From Amycolatopsis rubida (lineage in GTDB: Bacteria; Actinomycetota; Actinomycetes; Mycobacteriales; Pseudonocardiaceae), in NCBI RefSeq assembly GCF_900115345.1, contig NZ_FOWC01000022.1:51663-115662 (forward strand): DNA of 64,000 nucleotides, given 5' to 3'. The position numbers and the translations under genes are program-made. A model generated the notes under the pieces. The model saw only the letters and a program-made list of their open reading frames with translations, was not told where the DNA came from and made no database searches. Shown piece after piece: positions 28,201-34,624 of this stretch; the first letter of the stretch is position 1; the number at the start of each line of letters is the position of its first letter.

Positions 28201-29231
28201 CAGGCGACGACGGTCGCTTCGGTCGGGCCGTAGGTGTTCCACACCTCGCGGCCTTCGACGGCCACGCGCTCGGCCAGCTCCGGCGGGCAGGCTTCGCCGC
28301 CGAAGATGAGCAGGCGCACGTCCTCCAGCGCGTCCGCCGGCCACAGCGCGGCCAGCGTCGGCACCGTCGAGACGACAGTGATGCCCTGCGCGACCAGCCA
28401 CGGGCCGAGGTCGACACCGGTGCGCACCAGCGCGCGCGGCGCGGGCACCAGGCAGGCACCGTGCCGCCAGGCGAGCCACATTTCTTCGCAGGAGGCGTCG
28501 AACGCGACGCTCAGCCCGGCCAGCACCCGGTCGCCGGGGCCGATCGGCTCGTCGGTCAGGAAAAGCTGTGCCTCGGCGTCCACGAAAGCCGCCGCCGAGG
28601 CGTGCGTGACCGCGACGCCCTTCGGCTTGCCGGTGGAGCCGGAGGTGAAGATGATCCACGCGTCGTCGGCCGGGCCGGGCCGTCCGGTGACGCCGCTCGG
28701 GGTCCCGGCGACGGTGATCTCGCCGTCGGTGGCGATCGCCGCGACGCCTGCCTCGCCGAACACCAGCTCAGCGCGCTCGTCGGGATCGTCCGCGTCGACC
28801 GGCACGTAGGCCGCGCCGACCGACAGCGTCGCCAGGATCGCGACGTACAGCTCGGCGGAGCCGGAGGAGATCCGGATGCCGACGCAGTCGCCGAGGCCGA
28901 CGCCGTGCTCGCGCAGCTTGCGAGCGTAGGCGTCGATCTCTTCCGTCAGCCTGCGGTAGCTCAGCGGGCCGGTGCCGTCGTCGAGCGCGGCGGCGTTCGG
29001 GTGCCGCTCCGCGGTCGCGGTGAAGACGTCCAGAAGGGTGCGCTCGGCGGCGGGGGCGGCGGTCTCGAACAGAGCGGGCGAGAGCGCGGCCTCGACGGCG
29101 AGGGTCAGGGCTTCGGTGCTGCCGGAATCGGCGGTCAGCGTCACCGGGCCACCTCGGCGGCCGGGCGCGCTCCGGTATTCCGGAACGAGGTGGGCACGGT
29201 CGAACTCTGGGCGCGCAAGCCCATCACTCAC
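25257..29231 (-). CDS. Pls/PosA family NRPS-like protein (A-PCP-membrane/LbH)
   Basis: A 1324-residue single-module, condensation-domain-free synthetase. An adenylation domain at about 60-555 carries FTSGSTGKPKG, NTYGPTEA and YRSGD. A carrier domain at about 560-640 has its phosphopantetheine serine in NGGGSL near 571. The rest has about six transmembrane segments interleaved with three left-handed beta-helix acyltransferase-like blocks (hexapeptide patterns such as IGADARVG-type repeats). This is the epsilon-poly-L-lysine synthetase (Pls) layout, in which the membrane part replaces C and TE domains and polymerises one amino acid. The monomer cannot be read reliably here. The GTG at 29231 lacks a well-spaced ribosome site; a GTG at codon 30 is the alternative. 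Confidence 0.9.
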   Translation of the reverse strand: MSDGLARPEFDRAHLVPEYRSAPGRRGGPVTLTADSGSTEALTLAVEAALSPALFETAAPAAERTLLDVFTATAERHPNAAALDDGTGPLSYRRLTEEIDAYARKLREHGVGLGDCVGIRISSGSAELYVAILATLSVGAAYVPVDADDPDERAELVFGEAGVAAIATDGEITVAGTPSGVTGRPGPADDAWIIFTSGSTGKPKGVAVTHASAAAFVDAEAQLFLTDEPIGPGDRVLAGLSVAFDASCEEMWLAWRHGACLVPAPRALVRTGVDLGPWLVAQGITVVSTVPTLAALWPADALEDVRLLIFGGEACPPELAERVAVEGREVWNTYGPTEATVVACAAQMTGEGPVRIGLPLVGWQLVVVNEAGEPVAMGETGELVIGGAGLARYLDAEKDAQKFAPLPSMGWERAYRSGDMVRAEPEGLLFLGRLDEQIKLGGRRIELGEVDAALQALPGVRGAAAAVRRTKAGNQVLVGYIVPDDGETLDTDDAATRLRAQLPAALVPLLATIEDLPTRTSGKVDRAALPWPLSTVDASAAGLSPTEAWLAEGWSEILGVSVSNAGADFFTNGGGSLTAAQLIARIRTRYAEVSVSDIYQNPKLGALAAKLDALSGEETERREIAPTPRRAGLVQSLLMVPLMGLVGLRWTTLAAACSNVLALLGVSWAPTLNWAWLVLAWLVLFTPAGRIAIAAGGARVLLSGVRPGAYPRGGSVHLRLWTAEKLAEFSGADSVAGASWMTTYAKALGARIGKDVDLHSPPPVTGFLKLGRGAAVEPEVDLSGHWVDGDLVRIGKMRIGAEARVGARSTLFPGARIGKGAEIAAGSTVRGAVPAGQRWAGSPAVRSDLKDALKWPSSRPPRSRFWASVYGATSVLLGLLPGIAALPGVVVIGYAVAGTSDLGAALGQALLFVPVATVAYFLTYALLVLAGVRALGVGMVEGYHPVHGRVAWQVWATERLMGMAREGLFPLYASLFTPVWLRLLGAKVGRNVEASTVLALPKMTKVDSGAFLADDTMVATYELGHGWLHAAPARIGKQAFLGNSGMTAPGRSVPKRGLVGVLSSTPAKAKKGSSYLGMPPLPVRRAVEESDTSRTYTPPPHLKAARALVELCRILPVMCAVALTVGVAGSLLALAAWGGFWVAALLAGPVLLAAGIVAALTATAAKWLLVGKFREIDHPLWSSFVWRNELADTFVEALAVPWLIGSLGGTPLLPAWLRTMGVKIGRGVWLDTYWLPESDLVELGDGATINRGCVVQTHLFHDRIMTMSRVRLEEGATLGPHGIVLPGASIGARTTVGPGSLVTRGDAVPADSRWLGNPISAWRR

Positions 29232-29361
29232 CTTTCGCGAGCGTCATTCGGGCTTGCCGTCCGAATGAGGCGCCCGTAGCGACCGTCCACCTTACGCGGC
29301 AATCAAGCCCAGGTCGCGTCCGGGTAACGGCCGCGTGTCGGACGTCACGACACGCAGGCCG

Positions 29362-29406
29362 GGCAAGGGAATCCCGGGAAATCGAGTTCTCCGGGATTCC
29401 CTTGCC
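29362..29406 (-). terminator. 16-bp stem-loop after der
   Basis: Arms 29362-29377 and 29391-29406 are exact complements with a 13-base loop, starting 11 bases beyond the der stop. It probably ends the long minus-strand housekeeping transcript. No U-tract is present. Confidence 0.7.
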
Positions 29407-29416
29407 GGGAAAGGAA

Positions 29417-30898
29417 TCAGCGGTTGCGGGCCGCTTTTCCGCCCGCCTTGGGCTTCTGCTTCTTTTCGCGGACGCGCACATTCACCCGGACGGGACTGCC
29501 CGCGAAGCCGAACTGCTCGCGGAATTTCCGCTCGATGAACCGGCGGTAGCCTGCCTCCAGGAACCCGGTGGTGAACAGCACCAGCGTCGGCGGGCGGATG
29601 CCCGCCTGCGTCGCGAACAGCACCTTCGGCTGCTTGCCGCCGCGCACCGGCGGCGGCGTGGCCGCGACGAGGTCGGACAGCCAGCCGTTGAGCTGGCCGG
29701 TCGACACGCGCTGGTCCCACGACGACAGCGCCGTGCGCAGGGCGGGCGCGAGCTTGCGCACCGCGCGCCCGGTGAGCGCGGAGACGTTGACCTTCTCCGC
29801 CCACGGCACCCGCACGAGGCCGCGGTCCAGCTCGCGCACCATCGCGTACCGGCGGTCCTCGTCGACGAGGTCCCACTTGTTGAACACGAGCACGCACGCC
29901 CGGCCCGCCTCGACCACCATCGTCAGCACCCGCAGGTCCTGTTCGGTCAGCGGTTCCGAGGCGTCCAGCAGCACGAGCGCGACCTCGGCCGCGTCGATCG
30001 CGGTCTTGGTGCGCAGCGAGGCGTAGTACTCCGCGCCGTCGGCGAAGTTCACGCGCTTGCGCAAGCCCGCGGTGTCCACGAACCGCCAGATCTCGCCGTC
30101 CAGCTCGACCAGCGAGTCGACCGGGTCGACCGTGGTGCCCGCGACCGAGTCGACCACCGAGCGCTGCTCGCCGGAAAGCCGGTTGAGCAGGCTGGACTTG
30201 CCGACGTTCGGCTTGCCGACCAGCGCGACGCGGCGCGGCCCGGCGGTCACCGTGCCCGCTTCGCGCGGGGCCTCGGGCAGCGCGGCCATGATCGAGTCGA
30301 GCAGGTCGCCCGAGCTGCGCCCGTGCAGCGCGCTGACCGGATGCGGTTCGCCGAGACCCAGCGACCACAGCGACGCGGTGTCGGCCAGCAGCCGGTCGTC
30401 GTCCACCTTGTTCGCGGCCAGCAGGACCGGCTTCTTCGAACGGCGCAGCACGCGCGCGACGGCCTCGTCGGTGGTGGTGGCCCCCACCGTCGCGTCGACG
30501 ACCAGCAGCACCGCGTCCGCGGTCCGCATGGCCATCTCCGCCTGCGCCGCGACCGAGGCCTGCAAGCCGGTGGCGTCGGGCTCCCAGCCGCCGGTGTCGA
30601 CGAGCGTGAACCGGCGCCCGGCCCAGAAGGCGTCGTAGGCGACGCGGTCGCGCGTCACGCCCGGCACGTCCTGCACGACCGCTTCCCGGCGGCCGAGGAT
30701 GCGGTTGACCAGCGTGGACTTGCCCACGTTCGGCCGCCCGACCACGGCGAGCACCGGCTGCGCGGCGGCCGCCCGGCCGTCCGCTTCCTCGGCCTCGATC
30801 TGCGCGTCGAGCGCGGCGAACTCGGACTCGTCGGACCAGCTTCCGTCGACCTCGCCCAGCCCGTCCACCGCACTGTCGGCGGCGTCAAACCCTGTCAT
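29417..30898 (-). CDS. der: ribosome biogenesis GTPase Der (EngA)
   Basis: A 493-residue essential tandem GTPase of 50S subunit assembly. Two complete G domains follow each other: the first P-loop is GRPNVGKST at about 54, with DTGGWE and NKVDD; the second is GKPNVGKSS near 228, with DTAGL and NKWDLVDED. A C-terminal KH-like domain ends in the basic KKQKPKAGGKAARNR. The N-terminal 45 or so residues are an acidic extension common in actinobacteria. It is the last gene of the scpA-scpB-rluB-cmk series, as in mycobacteria, and lies 16 bp after the acyltransferase gene. Confidence 0.97.
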   Translation of the reverse strand: MTGFDAADSAVDGLGEVDGSWSDESEFAALDAQIEAEEADGRAAAAQPVLAVVGRPNVGKSTLVNRILGRREAVVQDVPGVTRDRVAYDAFWAGRRFTLVDTGGWEPDATGLQASVAAQAEMAMRTADAVLLVVDATVGATTTDEAVARVLRRSKKPVLLAANKVDDDRLLADTASLWSLGLGEPHPVSALHGRSSGDLLDSIMAALPEAPREAGTVTAGPRRVALVGKPNVGKSSLLNRLSGEQRSVVDSVAGTTVDPVDSLVELDGEIWRFVDTAGLRKRVNFADGAEYYASLRTKTAIDAAEVALVLLDASEPLTEQDLRVLTMVVEAGRACVLVFNKWDLVDEDRRYAMVRELDRGLVRVPWAEKVNVSALTGRAVRKLAPALRTALSSWDQRVSTGQLNGWLSDLVAATPPPVRGGKQPKVLFATQAGIRPPTLVLFTTGFLEAGYRRFIERKFREQFGFAGSPVRVNVRVREKKQKPKAGGKAARNR

Positions 30899-30914
30899 CG
30901 TTTCCCAACTTCAC

Positions 30915-31571
30915 CTACGGCGTGGCGAACCCGTGTTCGCCACGCCAGTCGTCCAAAGCCTGCACGAGCGCCGCGAGCTGCGTGCGCAGCTCTTCGGTGC
31001 CCTGGTCCAAGCCCTTGCGGCCCGGACCGACCTTCAGCGCGAACGGCTCCCCGAAGAGGAGGTCCACGCGCGGGCGCCAGCGGCGCTTGCCGTCGGCGGG
31101 TTTGCGCGTCCCGCGGATCGCGATCGGCAGCACGGTGGCTCCCGAAGCGCGCACCAGCCACGCCGCACCGCGCTCCGCGGCCCCGACGTCGCCCCCGCCG
31201 CGCGTGCCTTCCGGGAAGACCCCGACCGCCCCGCCCGCCTTGAGCACTCCGACCGCCGTGGTCAGCGGCGTCCGGTCGATCTCGCCCCGGCGGACCGGGA
31301 TCTGGCCGATCGCCCGCAGGAACCGGCCGCCGATCCCGGTGAACAGCTCGGCCTTGGCCAAGAACGCGCTGCGGCGCGGAAGCAAACCGATCACCAGCTG
31401 CGGATCGACGTTCGAACTGTGGTTCGCGATCACCACGAGCGGCCCGCCGGCGGGCACCCGGTCGCGGCCGTGCACCCGGATCCGGAACGCCGGACGCAGA
31501 TAATACCGGCCGGAGATCCGGCCGACGTCGTGCAGGAGGCCGTTCGCCCCTTCGGGCAGGGCGCCGCTCAC
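30915..31571 (-). CDS. 1-acyl-sn-glycerol-3-phosphate acyltransferase family protein
   Basis: A 218-residue membrane-associated acyltransferase of the PlsC family, adding an acyl chain from acyl-CoA or acyl-ACP to lysophosphatidate or a related lipid. The catalytic HX4D box is NHSSNVD at about 50-56 and the phosphate-binding box is FPEGTR at about 119. LPIAIRGTRKP is the fourth conserved block. Only weak hydrophobic segments are seen. The GTG start overlaps the cmk stop (GTGA), so it is coupled to cmk. Lipid specificity is unknown. Confidence 0.9.
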   Translation of the reverse strand: MSGALPEGANGLLHDVGRISGRYYLRPAFRIRVHGRDRVPAGGPLVVIANHSSNVDPQLVIGLLPRRSAFLAKAELFTGIGGRFLRAIGQIPVRRGEIDRTPLTTAVGVLKAGGAVGVFPEGTRGGGDVGAAERGAAWLVRASGATVLPIAIRGTRKPADGKRRWRPRVDLLFGEPFALKVGPGRKGLDQGTEELRTQLAALVQALDDWRGEHGFATP

Positions 31572-32314
31572 CGGCTGACCCCGGCCTCGGCGGCGGCGGG
31601 TTCGGCCGGGCAGTCGCCGAGCAGCCCCCGCCCGCGGGCGAGTTCGGCCAGCGCGACGATCACCTGGTCGATCGTCAGCTCGGAGGTGTCCACCTGGACC
31701 GCGTCCCCGGCCGCGCGCAGCGGCGAGGCGGCGCGCGTGGAGTCGATCCGGTCGCGGCGCTCCACCGATTCGCGGGCGGACTCGACGCTCGAAGCGCGGC
31801 CCGCCGCGGAGTCCTGGGTGTTCCGCCGCGCGGCGCGGACCTCGGCCGAGGCGGTGAGGTAGATCTTGAGCGGCGATTCCGGCGCGACGGTGGTGCCGAT
31901 GTCGCGGCCCTCCACGACGATCCCGCCCTCGCCCTCGACCGCGTCGGCGATGATCCGGCGCTGACGGGCGACGAGCACCTCGCGCACCTGCGGCACGGCT
32001 GACACCGGCGACACCGCGCGGGTCACCTCGGGGCCGCGGATCTCGGCCGCGACGTCCTCGCCGGCCAGCCGGACGTCCGGCCGTTCCGGGTCAGTGCCGA
32101 GCGAGAAGCCGACGTCGTGGGCGAGCGCGCCGACGGCGTGTTCGTCGTCGAGATCGATCCCGGCCCGCAGCACGGCGAGCGTGACGACGCGGTACATCGC
32201 TCCGGTGTCGAGGTAGCGGGCGCTCAGCCGTCCGGCGAGCTTGCGCGCCACCGTGGTCTTGCCGGTTCCCGACGGGCCGTCCAGCGCGACCACCCCACGT
32301 AGGGCTCCCGTCAC
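31568..32314 (-). CDS. cmk: (d)CMP kinase
   Basis: A 248-residue cytosolic kinase that phosphorylates CMP and dCMP with ATP. P-loop GPSGTGKTT lies near residue 12, RYLDTGAMYR is the CMP-binding motif, VVEGRDIGTTV follows near 133, and the lid contains the Arg-rich ARRNTQDS and RRDRIDSTRA. The GTG start at 32314 follows GAGGAGAG, which decides against a longer frame beginning ten codons earlier. Length is at the upper end for the family, with an Ala/Glu/Pro tail of about 20 residues. Confidence 0.95.
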   Translation of the reverse strand: MTGALRGVVALDGPSGTGKTTVARKLAGRLSARYLDTGAMYRVVTLAVLRAGIDLDDEHAVGALAHDVGFSLGTDPERPDVRLAGEDVAAEIRGPEVTRAVSPVSAVPQVREVLVARQRRIIADAVEGEGGIVVEGRDIGTTVAPESPLKIYLTASAEVRAARRNTQDSAAGRASSVESARESVERRDRIDSTRAASPLRAAGDAVQVDTSELTIDQVIVALAELARGRGLLGDCPAEPAAAEAGVSR

Positions 32315-32415
32315 CGATGCTCTCCTCACGTTCGTCCCGCACACCCCGTCCGGTTCATTCTGCCCGTAGCCGATCCCGGCACCTCAGGCGGTGCCCGCGG
32401 CGGAGTTTCAGGCGT

Positions 32416-32446
32416 CGCTAGACAATCTAGCGGCGCTAATCTAGCG
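32416..32446. promoter_or_regulatory. pair of CGCTAG-type palindromic operators
   Basis: Two adjacent inverted repeats lie upstream of the DUF4267 gene: CGCTAG-ACAAT-CTAGCG (32416-32432) and CGCTA-ATC-TAGCG (32434-32446). Such CTAG-centred palindromes are typical sites for TetR or MarR dimers, but no such regulator is encoded nearby. Together they cover most of the space where a promoter for the DUF4267 gene would lie. Confidence 0.55.
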
Positions 32447-32486
32447 TTGCGTTTGTTCCTAGCACTGCTAACTCACCGGGGTTCCC

Positions 32487-32855
32487 ATGCTGATCACCGC
32501 TTACGTCCTCGCCGCCATCCCCGTCCTCGGCATCATCTACGTCGGGTTCGCCTATCTGTTCGCCCCGGCGAAGACCGCCGCGACGTTCGGCCTGCGGGAA
32601 ATCCCGGCCGGATCGACGGCGTTCTTCGAGATCAAGGGGAACCGCGACCTCGGCACCGGGCTGATCCTCGGCGTCGCGATGCTCGCGGGCAGCGCGCACC
32701 TGGCCGGCTGGCTGCTGCTGGCCGCGACCGTCATGCCGGTCTGCGACATGCTGATCATCCTGCGGCACAAGGGCAAGAAGAGCGCGGCCTACGGAGTGCA
32801 CGGCGCGACCGCCGCGTTCATGGCCGCCACCTCGGTGCTGTTCCTGCTGGGCTGA
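32487..32855 (+). CDS. DUF4267 family small membrane protein
   Basis: A 122-residue protein with four predicted transmembrane helices (about 3-25, 50-68, 70-90, 100-121). It resembles DUF4267 proteins, with FEIKGNRDLGTGL between helices 1 and 2 as the most conserved-looking segment. Function is unknown. It is alone between cmk and the antiporter genes, reads away from cmk, and is preceded by two palindromic operators, so it is probably the sole target of that control region. The ribosome site is weak (GGGG seven bases upstream). Confidence 0.75.
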   Translation: MLITAYVLAAIPVLGIIYVGFAYLFAPAKTAATFGLREIPAGSTAFFEIKGNRDLGTGLILGVAMLAGSAHLAGWLLLAATVMPVCDMLIILRHKGKKSAAYGVHGATAAFMAATSVLFLLG

Positions 32856-32882
32856 ACTCGGCGAATCGGACAATGAGTTACC

Positions 32883-33374
32883 GTGGCTGATGTGAACGTC
32901 GAAGTCACCCCTCTTCCCGGAATCGGTGTCCGCAAGGACTTCGCCACCCGCGCGGGCCGCCGCATCGGCGTCGTGACCCAGCGGGACGGCAAGATCGAGC
33001 TGATCGTCTCCAAGTCCGACGATCCGGACGCCTGCCTCGCGTCGCTGCCGCTGACCGCGGACGAGGCGGGCGCCCTCTCGAACCTGCTCGGCGCGCCGCA
33101 GCTGGTGGCGCAGCTGAACGAGGAGCACCGCGAGCTGCCGGGCATCAACACGAAGCAGCTGCCGATCACGGCGGACAGCCCGTTCGACGGCCGTTCGCTC
33201 GGCGACACCGCGATGCGCACGCGCACCAGCGTCTCGATCGTCGCGGTGATGCGAGCCGGGCAGGTGCACCCCTCGCCGACGCCGGACTTCCTCTTCACCG
33301 CGGGCGACCTGCTCGTCGTGGTCGGGACTTCCGAGGGCCTGGAAGCCGCCGCCAAGATCCTCAAGCACGGCTGA
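32883..33374 (+). CDS. KhtT-like regulatory subunit of a cation:proton antiporter
   Basis: A 163-residue cytosolic protein with an N-terminal ligand-sensing part and a C-terminal TrkA-C (RCK-C) domain at about 80-160 (SPFDGRSLGDTAMR, LFTAGDLLVVVGTSEGLE). In characterised KhtTU systems this subunit gates K+/H+ exchange in response to pH and nucleotides such as c-di-AMP. The GTG start is 27 bp after the DUF4267 gene. The stop overlaps the next ATG by one base (TGATG), which ties it to the transporter. Confidence 0.88.
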   Translation: MADVNVEVTPLPGIGVRKDFATRAGRRIGVVTQRDGKIELIVSKSDDPDACLASLPLTADEAGALSNLLGAPQLVAQLNEEHRELPGINTKQLPITADSPFDGRSLGDTAMRTRTSVSIVAVMRAGQVHPSPTPDFLFTAGDLLVVVGTSEGLEAAAKILKHG

Positions 33375-34564
33375 TGGATCACACCGCACTTTCGCTGGTC
33401 GAGCTCGGCGCGGTCTTCTTCGTGCTCGGCGCGCTGGGCAGGCTCGCCGGCCGGATCGGCCTCTCCCCCATCCCCCTGTACCTGCTCGGCGGCCTGTGCT
33501 TCGGCTCGGGCGGGCTGATCCCGCTCGCCGACATCGGCGATTTCTCCCACCTCGCCAGCGAGATCGGCGTGGTGCTGCTGCTCCTGCTGCTCGGCCTGGA
33601 GTACTCCGCGGCCGAACTGTTCAACGGGATGCGGCGGTCCTGGACCGCAGGCCTGGTGGACATCGTGCTCAACGCCGCCCCCGGCGCGGCGGTCGCGCTG
33701 CTCCTGGGCTGGGGCCCGATCGGCGCGATCGTCATGGCGGGCGTCACGTACATCTCGTCGTCCGGAATCATCGCGAAGGTCCTCGGCGATTTGGGGCGGC
33801 TTGGTAACCGCGAGACGCCGGTGGTGCTGTCGATCCTCGTGTTCGAGGACCTCGTGATGGCGCTGTACCTGCCGATCCTGACCGCGATTCTCGGCGGGGT
33901 GAGCCTGCTCGGCGGGCTGGAAGCGGTCGGGATTTCACTGCTGGTGATCACCGTGGTGCTGGTGATCGCGCTCAAGTTCGGGCGGTATGTGTCGGCGCTG
34001 GTGGACAGCGACGACCGGGAAGTCTTCCTGCTCAAGATCCTCGGTGCGGCGCTGCTGGTGGCCGGGATCGCTTCGGCGTTGCAGGTTTCGGCGGCGGTCG
34101 GGGCGTTCCTGCTGGGCATCGCGGTGTCCGGATCGACCGCGCACAACGCGACCCGGCTGCTGGAGCCGTTGCGGGATTTGTTCGCCGCGATGTTCTTCGT
34201 GGTGTTCGGGCTGAACACCAATCCGTCGTCGATCCCGCCGGTGCTCGGCTGGGCCGCCGTGCTCGCTGTCGTGACCACTGTGACGAAGGTGGCTACTGGA
34301 TGGTGGGCTGCTCGACGGCAGAAGATCGGCCGGTTGGGCCGGGCCCGTGCCGGGGCGGCTTTGGTCGCACGAGGCGAGTTTTCGATCGTCATCGCCGGGC
34401 TGGCGGTCACCGCCGGCGCGGTGGACGGCGAACTGGCCGCGCTGGCGACGGCTTACGTACTGCTGATGGCGATCCTCGGGCCGACCGCCGCGCGAGTGGT
34501 CGAGCCGATCGCGAAAGCCATGCAGCGCAAGGCCGCCGCGAAGGAAACCGTCACCGCCAGCTGA
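33374..34564 (+). CDS. KhtU-like K+/H+ antiporter, CPA2 family
   Basis: A 396-residue integral membrane protein with about 12 hydrophobic segments, matching the membrane domain of CPA2 antiporters and lacking a C-terminal RCK domain. That role is supplied by the small upstream gene. SSSGIIAKVL and LVFEDLVMALYLP correspond to the ion-binding and unwound helices, with the conserved Asp in FED. It is translationally coupled to the regulator. The likely role is K+ efflux for pH homeostasis; cation selectivity is inferred. Confidence 0.9.
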   Translation: MDHTALSLVELGAVFFVLGALGRLAGRIGLSPIPLYLLGGLCFGSGGLIPLADIGDFSHLASEIGVVLLLLLLGLEYSAAELFNGMRRSWTAGLVDIVLNAAPGAAVALLLGWGPIGAIVMAGVTYISSSGIIAKVLGDLGRLGNRETPVVLSILVFEDLVMALYLPILTAILGGVSLLGGLEAVGISLLVITVVLVIALKFGRYVSALVDSDDREVFLLKILGAALLVAGIASALQVSAAVGAFLLGIAVSGSTAHNATRLLEPLRDLFAAMFFVVFGLNTNPSSIPPVLGWAAVLAVVTTVTKVATGWWAARRQKIGRLGRARAGAALVARGEFSIVIAGLAVTAGAVDGELAALATAYVLLMAILGPTAARVVEPIAKAMQRKAAAKETVTAS

Positions 34565-34568
34565 CGTT

Positions 34569-34617
34569 CGTGAGGGGGACCCTGAGGGAATCTGATTCCC
34601 TCAGGGTCCCCCTCACG
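34569..34617. repeat. perfect 24-bp inverted repeat around a single base
   Basis: Arms 34569-34592 and 34594-34617 are exact complements. The arm begins CGTGAGGGGGACCCTGAGG and ends GGAATC. It lies between the convergent antiporter and S15 peptidase genes and so could be a bidirectional terminator. The same sequence family recurs at 23.37-23.47 kb and 49.33 kb. Confidence 0.85.
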
Positions 34618-34624
34618 GCTTTCG

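Noticed and set aside
25251..29279. A 1342-codon open frame on the plus strand opposite the NRPS-like gene
   Set aside because: It mirrors the real gene's GC-rich third positions, is rich in Arg/Gln/His/Pro, and shows no domain. The minus-strand frame has clear A and PCP motifs.
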